Origin: Oreocharis arfaki
Lineage: Eukaryota > Chordata > Aves > Passeriformes > Paramythiidae
Reading direction: 5' to 3'
Length of the DNA: 64,000 nucleotides
NCBI GenBank assembly: GCA_013398015.1
Contig: VZRR01010232.1
Coordinates: forward strand, 277,065 to 341,064
Positions 46,971 to 58,593 of this stretch are shown piece after piece. A program made the translations under genes and the position numbers. The first letter of the stretch is position 1. Every line of letters starts with the position of its first letter. Under the pieces are notes generated by a model. That model was not told the DNA's origin and ran no database searches. It saw nothing but the letters and a program-made list of their open reading frames with translations.

Positions 46971-49900
46971 CTTGCCCACAGGATCACCCACCTCTGAGCC
47001 ATTCCAGACCACTTCTCCCTCCTTTCAGACTTTACAGCTGCACACCCCTTGCAGCCCCGGCAAGGAAAGCAGAGAGGGAACAAGGGGGGCCACGGTGTCC
47101 TTCTGCCTGGTGCAGCATCCCCCCCAGAGCCTTGCCCAGCCGTGGTTTAGGTCTTTAAGATAACAGGGATCTGTTCCTGTCCCGTGGGGGAACTTCCACA
47201 CCCTCTTGGGGCACTCTGTTCCCAGAGGCTGTGCAGGTGATGGGAAATGGAGCTAGATGCACAGGGCAGCTCTGTGAGCCTCTGCTGCACAGAGTGGAGG
47301 GGTGGTTGCACTTTGCTACAGAAAACAGCCTTAAATTCAAGGCACATTGCTCTGCCACTGCAGAAGGAAGCTCTCTATAGGTTGTTCTGAGGGCATTCTG
47401 TGCTTACATCCTGTCTGCACTGTCAGGTCGGGGGTGGGGAGCCCACTTGCAGCACAGAAACCTCTGTGGGGGTGTGAGTGCCTGAACCTCCTCCAGCCTT
47501 CCCCATCCTCTGCTGCCATGCAGTTCCCATTGGGCACTATTTGGAGATGACAGGGAAAAGAGGCACCACAATACTTCTCCTTTAAAAGTTAGGAGAGGCT
47601 GAGCTCATCTGGAGAGAGCCCTTCCACTGTCCAGCTTTGGCTCCCTTATTTACAGAGCAACATCTATTTCTATTGCCCTCCTCCCTGTTGCTATTTATAA
47701 TATAGGGAAGCGTTCTTCGTACAAAATGCCAGGGAAAAGTTTTCCTGGGCTGCTCAGCCCCTTGCACAAGGGCTGCTTTGTGTCTCTTGCTCGGGGCTTG
47801 CCATTTGGGGAAGCTGTAGGTCTGTAAGAAACAACAAAAATTTACAGGAGAATGTGCCTAACATTTTGTTGCAGCCTTTGAAAGCCTTTACAAGAAGCAA
47901 AGCATTTGGAGCAGATAACCCAGCCATGCATAGACTCGTCTGGGATTTCTATCAACATATTACTCTAATTTTCTCCTTTCCTATTGATCTGCAGGGTACC
48001 ACCTCTTCAAACCCCAGACAAATTGATCCTCTGAGTAACATCTGTGCACACTATTAATCTTTTTCACACATTTGATGTTCCACATTACTGGACACAGGAC
48101 ACACACTATGACTCAAGTGTTAATCAACTAATACCTGAAAATTAGGCTTGTGTCTACTGTATAAACATTGACAGACTATCCATCACCTGCCTGAGTGAAT
48201 AAATGAATTTTGCCTTTGTTGCATGCACGGTAGCACTCTGGAGCCTGGAATATTTGCTGGGCTTGGAGGACATCACACAGCGAGGCCAACGTGCAGCCAC
48301 CTGTGCAGGATGGGGCACAGACAAGGCGGGGACAGCAGGCCATCACCTACCCCAACAGACCAAGCAGCTCCCAATTACAGCAACAGGCTTCTCTCAGTGT
48401 ATTTTGGAGCAAAAAAAAAAGTGGAAATCCATTGGACAGATGGGCTAAAGCCACTCCATTCACATCCCAGGCTACCGTCCAACTCAGGCCCCAGAAAGAA
48501 AACGGGAAGGCTTAAAGAGTCATATGCACCATACCTGATTTTACTGCACATTAGGTGAGTTCTGGATATTTGCCTCTGGTGAAAAAGGTCCAGAACTTGC
48601 ACCACCACTACCAAACCCCATTTCAGTGTTTCCTGACGGGCACTAGGCACTGGTTGCAACGCAAAACCCTGGACACGGCTCTGTCTTTTTTTTTCCCCTT
48701 TTTCTCCCCTCTGTAACCACTGAAACAGATGGTTATTTCTTCCTAGGAGTTGGTAGAGCAATCTGATTGCAGTGTCTGATTGTCACCATTGCTGACTCTG
48801 ACACCCTCCTGGCAGGCTCCTCTCTTCTGTTACGCCAACTTCCATTTAACAAAAAAGGAAAGGGGAGCAGAGGACAGGCACACCTGAAAAACACTGAGTT
48901 TGGGTCCCTGCTCGGGCCAGGCTGCAGCAAATCAATGCCCCCACCCTTGGCACATGAAAAGGGCCAGAAAGATTCTGGCTGAGTTTAATAAAAGGCAGAC
49001 GAGGCTTTGCTGCAGCTTTGTCTCTGGGTAGGACAAAACTGCCTGAATCATCTTTGTTCTGATTTTTTTTTTTATTTTAAGTGGCTTTCTTGGAAGAAGA
49101 AATTTATCCAGGGAGGGTCTCTTGTGACAACTTCCTGAAAGCATCTGAAAAATCTGGAAAATTAAATATATGAGGTTATTTGGCAACTAAAAAGTGAAAC
49201 ATTGTATCTACAGAAATTAAGCTGTTGGGTTTTGATGGATGCCTGAAAGCTTTGAGAGAAAAATACCGATGAAAAAACAACCTTTTCTAGTAACAAAAAT
49301 AATTTCCTCCTCACCAGGAGAGATTAATTCACTTACATTCCGCTCTCAGGCTGGAATTCTTCATGCTCCATCTTTTTCTAATAGTAATTTTTTTTTACTT
49401 TTTTTTCTTTTTTTTTTTTTTTTTGCAAAGCAGGGCAGAGGCCCCACAATAAATGGGAAAGGAGTCAGGCTGAAAGGGTCCTCACTGAGCAAGGGCTGGT
49501 GGAAGAGCAGGTTGGGCTCCGCTGCTAACCAGGTGAAAGTGCTGCATCTCTAATTCAAATCATTCTAATTTCACTGATTCTTGGATGGAGCCACTCTGGA
49601 GCTGCCAATCTCCATCCTGACTGCAGGAACCACAACATACCCATGTCCTTAACACAGGTACCTCAGGTAATAAAATTGAGATGAGTGGTTTTCTATACTT
49701 GCTGCCTTCTCACTGACCCTCCCCATGCAAGAGCTTCCCTTCCTGCACCTCGTCCCCCCATTTTGGCGTGTTCAGTCTTCACTGATGCCTCCAATCAATA
49801 TGGGAATACAAAGAACGACAAAATAAAAACATCTCAGCAGCAGGTAGAGAATAACAGCAATATTAAAAATCCCCAAAAAACCTCAACGGTGAAGAACACA

Positions 49901-50989
49901 ACACAATTCCACATTTATGGATTTATACCGACACGTGCACCCCTACAAGGCTGAATATTCCATCAAAAATGACTCCATGAAGACACACAGGTGTTACAAA
50001 TTCAAGCTCTTAGGAGTCCAGAGAATTCAAGCTCCAGATCAGCTGGAGCTGGACATGAGGGACATCAGGGAAGCATTTAACGGAGGTATTTCCATGCAAT
50101 TACTTCATGAGAAAACATACAGAGCTTATATATTTCAGAAAAAACCTAATTTTCCCACCAATTATGTCTCAAGTTCTGAAACACTGCATCTAAAACAGCT
50201 CTGCAGCAACCTAACCTGGTTACCTGCTACCTGGCACATACCCCTGTTATTTGCTACCTGTTCTGCTCTGGGTCAGACCACTGCACTTGTGCCTTGGTCA
50301 GTCTTCTGAAAGAGGACACATGTGGAGTTGAGCCACTCAAAGAAGGCACTGAACTGGTTTTATCCTCCCAAATCCAGGGAATGCTGTCCCATTTTGGTGG
50401 TGGTATGGAGGGGTAGTGGCTACATCATCCTTTTTTTAAAAAAAAAACATTTAGCAGGTGCAAAATCTCTGCATGGGTAGGCAAAGGTGCTGCATTGAAG
50501 TGCAGAGAGGAACCGAGAACCAGCCCTGTGCAGAGTGCTTTTTGTCAGCAAGGAATAGTCAATAAAACTGCTCAAAACTAGTTACCAAAATTCTCTCCAC
50601 TGCCCCAAACATCAACAAGATGGGCTTAACTCTCCCCAGGCTTCAGCTGGGGAGTCAAAGGATTCCACTGAGAAACCAAGCATATGAAAACTAAACAATA
50701 TCAACTTTATGGTTGTATCCCTCACAGCCCCTCATGCCCACAGCGTGCTGATCTGCATCAGGGTTGATTATAAACAAAGAGGGAAAACATTCTTTAAAAT
50801 CTCCTTAATTGCCCGTGCCTCCCCTCCATACATCCCAGAGAAGAGTTCCTGGCATCAGCTGATGCGGGAGGTGAACCATGAAAAAACAGGTTTCACTCAA
50901 AGTAATTCCATTAGGGCTTGAAATGACTGGGTGAAACATGAGTAGGGGAAATCATCGAGAAACCCAGCAGCTGGGCTCCATGACATCAC
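46971..50989. other. Unassigned non-coding DNA
   Basis: No gene recognised. Overlapping frames at 47.1-47.5 and 48.2-48.8 kb have no family features. A T-rich run with single A and C interruptions lies at 49388-49424. Confidence 0.35.
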
Positions 50990-51490
50990 TTGCAGCAATC
51001 AAAGGGAATGAGCCTCTAAGTTATGCAGGGGAAAAAAAGCTGGTTTTGTTTGTCTGCTTACAGAAGTACAGTTTGCTTTCCAAATGACAAAAGAAAAGAA
51101 AAAAAAAAAGCTTTGAAAAATTTGGTCCTGATATTTTGCTCTTTTAGGTAAATCGTTTTGCATTTATCAAAGCTGACAAGGAAATAAAATGCCTGAAATC
51201 CTTTCTGTTTGCTGTGCATGGAGACGAATTATTGCAGAAGCAGTAGTACCACATGCTGCCAACAAAAATACAGTAGTGCACGAGCTAAAAAGTTATGAAA
51301 AAGGGGGGTGCAGTGGTTAACATCTATATTATTGCTGCTTTCATTTATTTGCACGTCTTGACCTTATTGGAGAGCTTATCAGGAGCTAGTTCCACGCAGA
51401 CATCATGTTTATTGTCAAGGGATATCAAATAAATGACAAATAACTGCTTTTAGATTTCAAAGAGCAGAAAAATAACACAAGCCAGGATAT
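50990..51490. promoter_or_regulatory. Candidate conserved non-coding element
   Basis: About 500 bases, AT-rich, with no frame of 60 codons inside most of it. It includes AAATCGTTTTGCATTTATC (octamer-like TTTTGCAT), TTCATTTATTTGCACG, GATA core CTTATCA at 51375-51381, FOX-like TGTTTAT at 51406-51412 and GATATCAAATAAATGAC. The length and motif density make it one of the strongest enhancer candidates in the window. Conservation and activity are untested. Confidence 0.4.
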
Positions 51491-52269
51491 TTACTGCCTC
51501 ATGTTTAACTCACTAGCTTGTGTCTTACTCCAAGATGTGCTTGAATGTTTTAGCCATGGCCCAGAACACAAATCAGAATTCAAGGGAGGATTATGGACAG
51601 ACAAACCTGCTTCTAATTCCTTCGTGCTCAGTGGCATGGGTATGTCAGGAGATTGTTTCTATGTAGTGCACTCAACTATTTAACAAAAAATAATTTCCTA
51701 AATAAGGCCACTCCTTACCCTGGAGGAGTAAAAAGCCATTTTTGATGGACTCCTTTTTTCATAAACAGAGAAAGGAGCTATGAAGTCAGAGAGCTGGGGC
51801 CACCACCTGGGCTCCCTCTTCATCATGAAAAAGAGAACAGCATCTCCTGGAACAACCAAACCATCTCCTTGTTGTAACCAAAATGCACCTCAGAAAGGTG
51901 ACATGATCACCTTCAGGAGAGGTAAGCTCCCTCTGGATTATGCATCGTCCAGCCAATTGCAGCAGACAGTTTTTGGCAAAAACAACAAGAAATTACTGCT
52001 GCCTTCAGTGTCTCTGTAACACATAGGACCTGGTCCCACAACAGTCCTTGTTCCATGACTTCACTGCAGATGGACTGTCCGTCTCCACCTCGCTTTGCAG
52101 CCTGCCCAGCCTCATGTCCCTGCTTTCTGTTTCCTGGTTTGGTTCCTGCCTCACACTGTGCCACCCTAATTCCAGTTTACAAGAGTACAGCCTCGAACAC
52201 GTTATCATAAAAAATTGTCCACTGTAAAGATTTCCTCATAAAAAACCCAGCTCTCTTCACAAATAAATT
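51491..52269. other. Unassigned non-coding DNA
   Basis: No gene or named repeat recognised. Small frames on both strands carry no features. Confidence 0.35.
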
Positions 52270-52352
52270 AAGAATGTGCTTAAACCCCAGTGAAAGCACT
52301 GGAACATAAGCATGTGCTGAAAGCCTTTCCTGACCAGGGGCCTATCGCCTCC
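52270..52352. repeat. Ancient palindromic-type interspersed repeat relic
   Basis: AAGAATGTGCTTAAACCCCAGTG, ACATAAGCATGTGCTGAAAGCC and TTTCCTGACCAGGGGCCTA keep the word order of the old amniote repeat: 'gcacatgcttaa', 'ttaagcatgtgctta', 'gctttcctgaatcggggcc'. This copy and the one at 53.8 kb are the clearest. Confidence 0.55.
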
Positions 52353-52892
52353 CTCTTCCTAAAACGTGTTTTGGTTGAGCTCATGTTTCTTGTTGGCAAG
52401 AACTTAAAAACAAAATGAAGGAAAAATCTTTTCCCATAAAAGTTGAACTTAATAGACCACTCCAGCATCCTTAATTGCCATATTTTTGTGTATTGATGCA
52501 AATAATTATTAACGGACCGTTTTAAGGAAAAGGCCATATTTCGTATCAAAAATACAGCAAAAAATGAGTTAGCACTGTTGTACACCATAATGCTTTGCAA
52601 AGTTAATCAACCTGGATAGTTGGAATGCGGGAGAATGTTTTGTTTCCAAGTGGAAAATTATTACAATGTCCAGGGGGTTGTTGTCTTGCCAACTACCTTT
52701 TAATCAACTAGTTTTTTTATATGGAATGAAGGCCACGGAACAGCTGAAAACTGCAAGCAACCTCTTCACTCAGCAGAAAAAAAAACAAACCCAAAACAAA
52801 AACCAAGGCAGATTTATTTTTTTTTAAGTGGGTGAAGGAATCCACTGATGTAATAAATGTATCCATGTATTCCAAGTATAACTTGGAGCCAG
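52353..52892. other. Unassigned AT-rich DNA
   Basis: No gene recognised. GTTAATCAACCTGGATAG near 52601 and GGAAAATTATTACAATG near 52653 give it a weak CNE-like look. Confidence 0.3.
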
Positions 52893-52970
52893 TCAAGTTA
52901 TAAACTCCTTAAGATCAAGGTTCATCGTAAAACTGGGCCCTACCTTTATTTTGGTAATACTAGCGGTTGC
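52893..52970 (+). repeat. L2-like/CR1-like 3' end relic
   Basis: AAGTTATAAACTCCTTAAGATCAAGGTTCATC followed by GGGCCCTACC resembles the widespread LINE 3' word 'gattgtaagctccttgaggacagggacc' of L2-type and related elements. It is short and old. Confidence 0.35.
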
Positions 52971-53719
52971 CACTAGAATTCCTGAACCCCTTCTTCACGC
53001 CATCTGGAATGCATACACGAGCAAGTTTATGATGAAAAATATACTGTGCACTAGAGCTGGGCTTTTTCAGGGTAAAAGCAACTACAAAGGCAGTAATGTG
53101 CAGGGATTGTACATTTATTTTATTACAATTGCCAATGTGTTCTTTTCCTTTCGGTCTAACCAGGATGAAGGCAGATCATAGAAGCAAACTTTGCAAACGG
53201 ATATGGTGGTAGGTGTTCAGGTTTGTTCTGTACTTTCTGGAAATGAGAAGGACACACCTAATACCTCTATCTACTTAACCATGTCATTGTTTAATTCATT
53301 GGATAAAATTTCAGTCTGGGTCAGCTGTTATGTCCAAGGTTGGCCTATGGCAGGTTTTATGTCATAATGTCACCCTGATACCTCGGAATTCGTCACTTCC
53401 ATTACAGTCATATTGGAACAACAGGCAGCGAAATTCCCTTTAGTGAATTCCCTGCTGCAGTTGAAAAGTGCTAAACTCTGGTCTTAAAAGTTTGCTCACA
53501 AATGCCATAACCCAACTCCTAATCTGCGTGCATTTCCACACTATGTGTTGTTTTTTTCTGGGTCATTTTTTAGGGGGGGTCTTTTGTTTTGTTGTGGGCT
53601 TTTTAGCAACAATAGTGTGAGAACGTTTTTTCTTTCACTCTTTCAGATTTTCAGCCTGAGTTTACTAACTTTTTGTAAGACCAAAATCAATAAATTAAAA
53701 TATAACCTAAATATAAGAT
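52971..53719. other. Unassigned AT-rich DNA
   Basis: No gene recognised. T-rich tracts lie near 53550-53580. Confidence 0.35.
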
Positions 53720-53935
53720 TAGGGTTCCAATTCAGGAAAGCCCTTATGTGCTTGGCTGAGAGAGGATGTGCCATTTTTAGCCAAGTCAGTGTCCAGACAT
53801 CATGTGTTGCTCTGCCCCTTGAATGAAGGCAAGGTGAATCAAGCATGTGTTTTATATCAGATACATGCCTGAGCGCTTTCTTGAACAATGATGGAGTTAA
53901 GCCCACGCTGAAGTCCTGGCTTAGGGCTGTTAAAG
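53720..53935. repeat. Ancient palindromic-type repeat relic, both ends seen
   Basis: The left end AATTCAGGAAAGCCCTTATGTGCTTGG (53729-53755) and the right part ACATGCCTGAGCGCTTTCTTGAAC..TAAGCCCACGCTGAAGTCC..GCTTAGGGC (53863-53931) are partly inverted copies of each other, as expected for the palindromic old repeat. AAAGCCCTTATGTGCTT also resembles the reverse complement of the 52.3 kb copy (AAAGGCTTTCAGCACATGCTT). Confidence 0.5.
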
Positions 53936-55169
53936 GCCACTTTTCCCTTCTTCAGCTGAGAAAGATAATCTTGGCACAAATGAGCCTTTCCAGCAGGAAC
54001 ATCCACTTTATCATTTCCTAGACCAGTGCACAAGTATCATCTTTCTGATTTAGTGAAATAGAGGAGGGACATTCTCAGTCTGCAGGGCCAGATCCCACGA
54101 AGAAAGGCTCTTGTAACAGCACAAGAATGCTGCGAGCGTCACAAATATAAGCACTCACCAGATAAGAGCACCAGACACTCAGCTGCCTGTGCATCCTCCC
54201 TTCTCCCCAGCAGAGCCATCTCTGTCTCTCTCCCAAGGCTCATTCAAGGCTCTCATCAACACCGTGGCTCAGCACCAGGGAGGTGAAACAAGTGATGCCA
54301 CAAATGTGTGCTGTGCACAGGGAATCCACTGCTTCCTCTGCTCTTCTCTCATTACTGGGTACCACAGATTTCTTTTCTGCCTTACTCAGAGTTCTCTGCT
54401 ACAGCTCTGACACAAACATTTCATAAACGTTAATCATGTGACAGAATAAATTCTGAAAATGCCTCGGACACCACCAGGCCAGGCGGGCTCCTGACATCCC
54501 CCAAGTGCCTGGCACACCCAAAGCTCTGAATTCCCTGCAGCTCTCCCATCTCCACCGGTCACTGGCTCCTATTGAAACCAGCCCAGCTCCTGGCTGCTCC
54601 GCACAGGAAATCTTTCCCAACAGCAGCCCTGTTTTCAACAGTAACTGCCAAAGCTGAGCCAAGGCCAGGCACAAAAAGCCCAGTTTACCAGATGAATTCC
54701 CACAAAACACAAGTGACGCTATTCAGGATCTCATAAGCGGTAGGTCAGGGAATAAGGTGTTAGGACTCCTAAAGTTTAGCAGGAGGGAGCTGCTTGTCCC
54801 CTGGCTATAGGCTGCCTGCAGTACTGCAGGGCTAATTGCTGCACATTCCTCAGCCATGATGTCACTGGATGCTAACTCTCTTGCTCCTGTGGATGGAGGG
54901 AGCTTGCGGTGTGTCTTTGAGACACCCAAAAATACATGTGCTGACCCTTAAAAAAAAAAAAAAAAATCTTTACCATATACCTAGCAGAGCCAAACTAAAT
55001 GAAGCTGAGGTCTCTGTCCAGCATTTGGAAGCCAGTTAAAATAGGAAATCAGTGTTTCTCTAAATACACAGAGTATATTACCTTAGTCATAAAATTGGGG
55101 ACTTTCAAATCTAATTTGTTCAGCACTAGCGCTGTTGAAGGCTGGGAAGTGTTCCAGAGGAAATCACCT
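53936..55169. other. Unassigned non-coding DNA
   Basis: No gene recognised. It contains a perfect 16-bp palindrome CCTGCAGTACTGCAGG at 54815-54830 and an A-run of 17 at 54950-54966. Confidence 0.4.
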
Positions 55170-55450
55170 CCACGCAAACAGAGATTAGCAGCTCCCCATT
55201 GCAGACATATGGAAATGATTGCCTATAATCTCCGGTAATTGTGGCTGTATTACATTCAAATCCTGTTTTCAATTTTCTTAAACTTCTAGACTGATTGTGT
55301 TATTAAATCATGCTGGCTGATGTGTTTAATAAGGACCTATTAAATGTTTATAAAATTAGGGAAATAAATACGGGCTTTTAGTCAGATTGTGTGATGGATC
55401 TGGTAACCTATTGTTAAAAGTAGCGCTGGTAAAAATGTGTCTAAAAAAAA
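55170..55450. promoter_or_regulatory. Candidate conserved non-coding element
   Basis: GGAAATGATTGCCTATAATC, CTCCGGTAATTGTGGC, GTTATTAAATCATGCTGG, GTTTAATAAGGACCTATTAAATG. A repeat-free AT-rich block with several TAAT/ATTA cores and no frame of 60 codons. Function is inferred. Confidence 0.35.
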
Positions 55451-56329
55451 ATAGACTTAAAGGCTCCCTTTAAAATAAGAAACCCAGTATTCAGTGCGGA
55501 CTATATCCAAAATGATCTTTGCAGATGTTTAGAGGGAAAAGAGGAGCCAAATTAGAAAGATCTCACTGAGCTGTGGGAAGAAGCACTCCCTGCACAGGGT
55601 GAGGGATCCCGGTTTCAGGCTGTGCCAGGAGGGCACAGAGCCAGCCCATGAGTGGCCAGGGCAGCTTCCTGGGCACCTGGATGGCTCCAGCACCAGCACT
55701 GGGGCTGTTGGAGCAGTGTGGGACCAGCTGAGGCCACGCACTGTCCAGGTCACCTCAGAGTGCCCAGCCCTGCGAAGGACAGGCAAGAGCCCCCCACAGC
55801 CCCACTCTCCCTTCTCTACCACAAACAATCCCCTTAAATAACTAAAGAGCTCCAAGGGACCACGACAGAAAATTGAGCCAGGCAGAAATTACTTTTTTAA
55901 AGTCCAGGGATGCATGTCTGACACAGAAGAGAGGCTAAAGGATCACTCCATGCCCCCTCCTCCTCCTCCCACCATCCTTCTGCCCCTTTCCTACACCAGA
56001 GACAAAGCCTTTTTCTCACAATTTATCACCGTGGATATCTCCTTGCAAACCCAGTGTTGCTTTTTGGAGGCAACCTTCAGTTTTCAAGAGCTACCTCTAG
56101 GCTTTCTTCATTCCCAACTCCCTTTCACAATAGCTCTCACCTGGCTGTGGACATGCACACATCTAACTTGCTTTAACCACTGTACACATGCTAAAGTAAT
56201 TTTGTGCTCTGTCTTAAGGGCAAACATGAACCTGTGTTCTCCAGCGAATTAATCTTTTATTTTATTCTTTTGGGAGGGAGGGGGGTGAAGAGTAAGGGGG
56301 ATTATAAATTAATTAATTATTGAGTTTTT
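55451..56329. other. Unassigned DNA, GC-richer centre
   Basis: No gene recognised. Overlapping frames on both strands at 55.5-55.9 kb have no features. A G-rich run (56271-56300) precedes an AATT array at 56307-56319. Confidence 0.35.
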
Positions 56330-57360
56330 CAGCATAAAATGCACCGCATCATTATCTTTGCATAAACACACCATCTTTTAAAAAATATAACTAGCCCATA
56401 ACATCGCAGTTACAGAATATGATCAAGTAATGAGGAACTTGCATGGTTCACATTAGAGACTTTGAAAGGTTTGAAGAGAATTGGATATAAGGTTAATATT
56501 TGGCAGAGCCTTGTAAATAGCCTGATTGTTATTTTATATTGGCTGAAGTATAAAAATCCGTGTTGCGTGCCAGCAAAAGCCGAGTGGTGTGGCCAGGTAG
56601 TTACACGGCTCTGTTGTTCGCCTGCTTCGTGTAGGAATGTTCTTGTTCTCAGTGGGTTATTTTTTGTGTGTCTGCTTATACTCAGCTAAAATAGAGCAAG
56701 GACCCAGCACGGCAATTATTTTTACTAAATTCTGTTGGTCTGCCCTCAGGGGACCTTCTCCCAGTTTAATTGTCGGAGGGATTGTTGCCTTCTGGGATTT
56801 TATTTCAAAATGTTCTTGTTAGAATTTGCTTTCTTAACAGAGAAAGGGCTTTTATTTTATAAAATTTAATCCCTTTCTTCAATGCACATAAAAATGCATG
56901 AAACGGTGTATCCTGAAATTAATAGAGGTGTTTCTTGTTGCACGGATTTCTAAATTATTTGTCTAAAGATATGCTTAGAATTGATTATATTACAGGGGTA
57001 TAAATCTTCTGCCCCCTCCCCTCATGCAGGAGGTTTGGAAGTGAATTCAAGCAACCCAACTACATTTTATAAGTTAAGACAAACATGGGAGAGATCATTT
57101 GTCTCTAGCTGTACATGAAATAGCTTATAATAGTTGCAGCTGAGTACGTGAAGTATATGTTGGAACCCCTTTGATATAAAGCCCAGCATCGGCCTACAAA
57201 GATATTGCATTTATGCCTCTGACAGGATTCACCCATAAATAATAATAGGAGAAAAAAATCCAAATTTATAAGCTGCTATTTCTGGGTTTATTTTTAATGT
57301 GACTGAATATTCGTCCCACTTCTCCAGCAGGCACTACATTGAGCAGAGCGTGGGCAATCT
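56330..57360. promoter_or_regulatory. Large candidate conserved non-coding block
   Basis: About 1 kb of AT-rich, nearly repeat-free DNA with many TAAT, ATTTGCAT-like and SOX-like cores: CCGCATCATTATCTTTGC, ATCAAGTAATGAGG, CCTGATTGTTATTTTATATTGG, CCATAAATAATAATAGG, GTTTATTTTTAATGTGACTG. It may hold several separate elements. A stretch of this length with so little decay by simple repeats is typical of a conserved block near a developmental gene, but this is not proven here. Confidence 0.35.
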
Positions 57361-58009
57361 GGTTGGAACCAACTGAAAGAAAATAAATTCTGAAATGTCC
57401 CCTTGCTCAGCCACAACTGGTCAGAGACGTGGGACAAGCCTCACGTGAGGACAAAATATCCTCGTGCCATATCATTCAAAGCAACCGAGGAGCCACATAA
57501 CCCATTTTTGCTGGTTTTAGGTTAGTTGCAATATTTGTTTGTTTGGAGGGAAGCTGTCCCTTTTCCCAAACATATGGTTCCTCCCCCATCGCCTTAAATT
57601 ATATTTACAGGCTATGAAACCTTTGTGGGCTAAACCTCAGCCCGTGTGAATTGGCATCCTCTGCTGCAACCAGCAGAGCAGTGCTGGGGTCTTACTCTCA
57701 GCCTCCCTGTGACAGCCTACCTGCAAATTTCTTTTGGAAAAAAGAGTGGATGAGGTCAGACTCTGTTCCCCTGCTTCCTCCTTCTCTGCTGCTTTTTGCA
57801 GTTAACCCAGCATCTGTAATTAATCTGAGAGTCACCGCCTTCTTCTTCTTCTCCCCCTCTCTCCTCTGCACCCTTGGGGAGCTTTGGAAGCAAAGCAAAG
57901 CAAGCTAAACACACACATGCAGGTAGCTAAGTTCACCCTGGATGTCAAAGCACTGCTTTCCACCCAGAATAAAAACAGTGTGTGGACTGAAACTCTGAAA
58001 GGTAAACAA
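57361..58009. other. Unassigned non-coding DNA
   Basis: No gene recognised. A pyrimidine-rich tract with TTC repeats lies at 57837-57868. Confidence 0.35.
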
Positions 58010-58145
58010 GGCCCTTGAGCCTCTAAAAGTAAACTTATCAATTAGGGCATTAGAAAAGCCTGGATGTCTGTTGTCAGCCCCAATGTTAACAGTGTAGCTC
58101 ACATGCTGGGCTCATTCATGAATTAATCGTGAAGCACGCTTGGAA
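58010..58145. promoter_or_regulatory. Candidate conserved non-coding element, small
   Basis: AACTTATCAATTAGGGCATTAG, CCCAATGTTAACAGTG and CATTCATGAATTAATCGTG. TTATC and TAATCG cores with a TTCATGAA palindrome. Function is inferred. Confidence 0.25.
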
Positions 58146-58431
58146 CCACCGGCCCAATTCTTTCAAATCCTCCACCTCAGGATGGAAAGCACAAACATCT
58201 GCCCCGTTGGCTCCACGCTTTGCAAGCCCTCACAGCGTTTGCAGCGAGTTTGGGAGGCCTCACGCAGCAGTCCACATCACAGAGCCACCACACGTAATGC
58301 AACATAATTTTTGCCAATTAGTTGTCTCTCTTCAGGAAAAGCCTGAGGCGGATGCAGCAGACACATCCCTAGAGAGCCTGGTCCGTCTAGGTAGGCTCGA
58401 GATCACTGGCGGATCAGTGAGACTCTGTCTC

Positions 58432-58454
58432 TGTGTGTGTGTGTGTGTGTGTGT
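58432..58454 (+). repeat. (TG)n microsatellite
   Basis: Twenty-three bases of perfect TG dinucleotide repeat, followed by TATAAAA. Alternating purine-pyrimidine runs are slippage-prone and can adopt Z-DNA. Confidence 0.95.
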
Positions 58455-58573
58455 ATAAAAAGCAGGAATGGGGAGAGCTCACAATACAGCCAGTCTTCAA
58501 CATTCCCAGCTCTCACACAAGAAAAAAAATCAGAAATTCTCATTATTATGCAGGATAAACAAAACTCAAATAG

Positions 58574-58593
58574 CAGCCGTTTAAAAACGGCTG
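58574..58593. other. Perfect inverted repeat
   Basis: CAGCCGTTT-AA-AAACGGCTG: perfect 9-bp arms around a two-base centre, in an AT-rich stretch. Confidence 0.85.

Noticed and set aside
49388..49424. Poly-T as tail of a processed pseudogene or a Pol III terminator
   Set aside because: No adjacent retrocopy or Pol III gene is recognisable; slippage is the simpler view.
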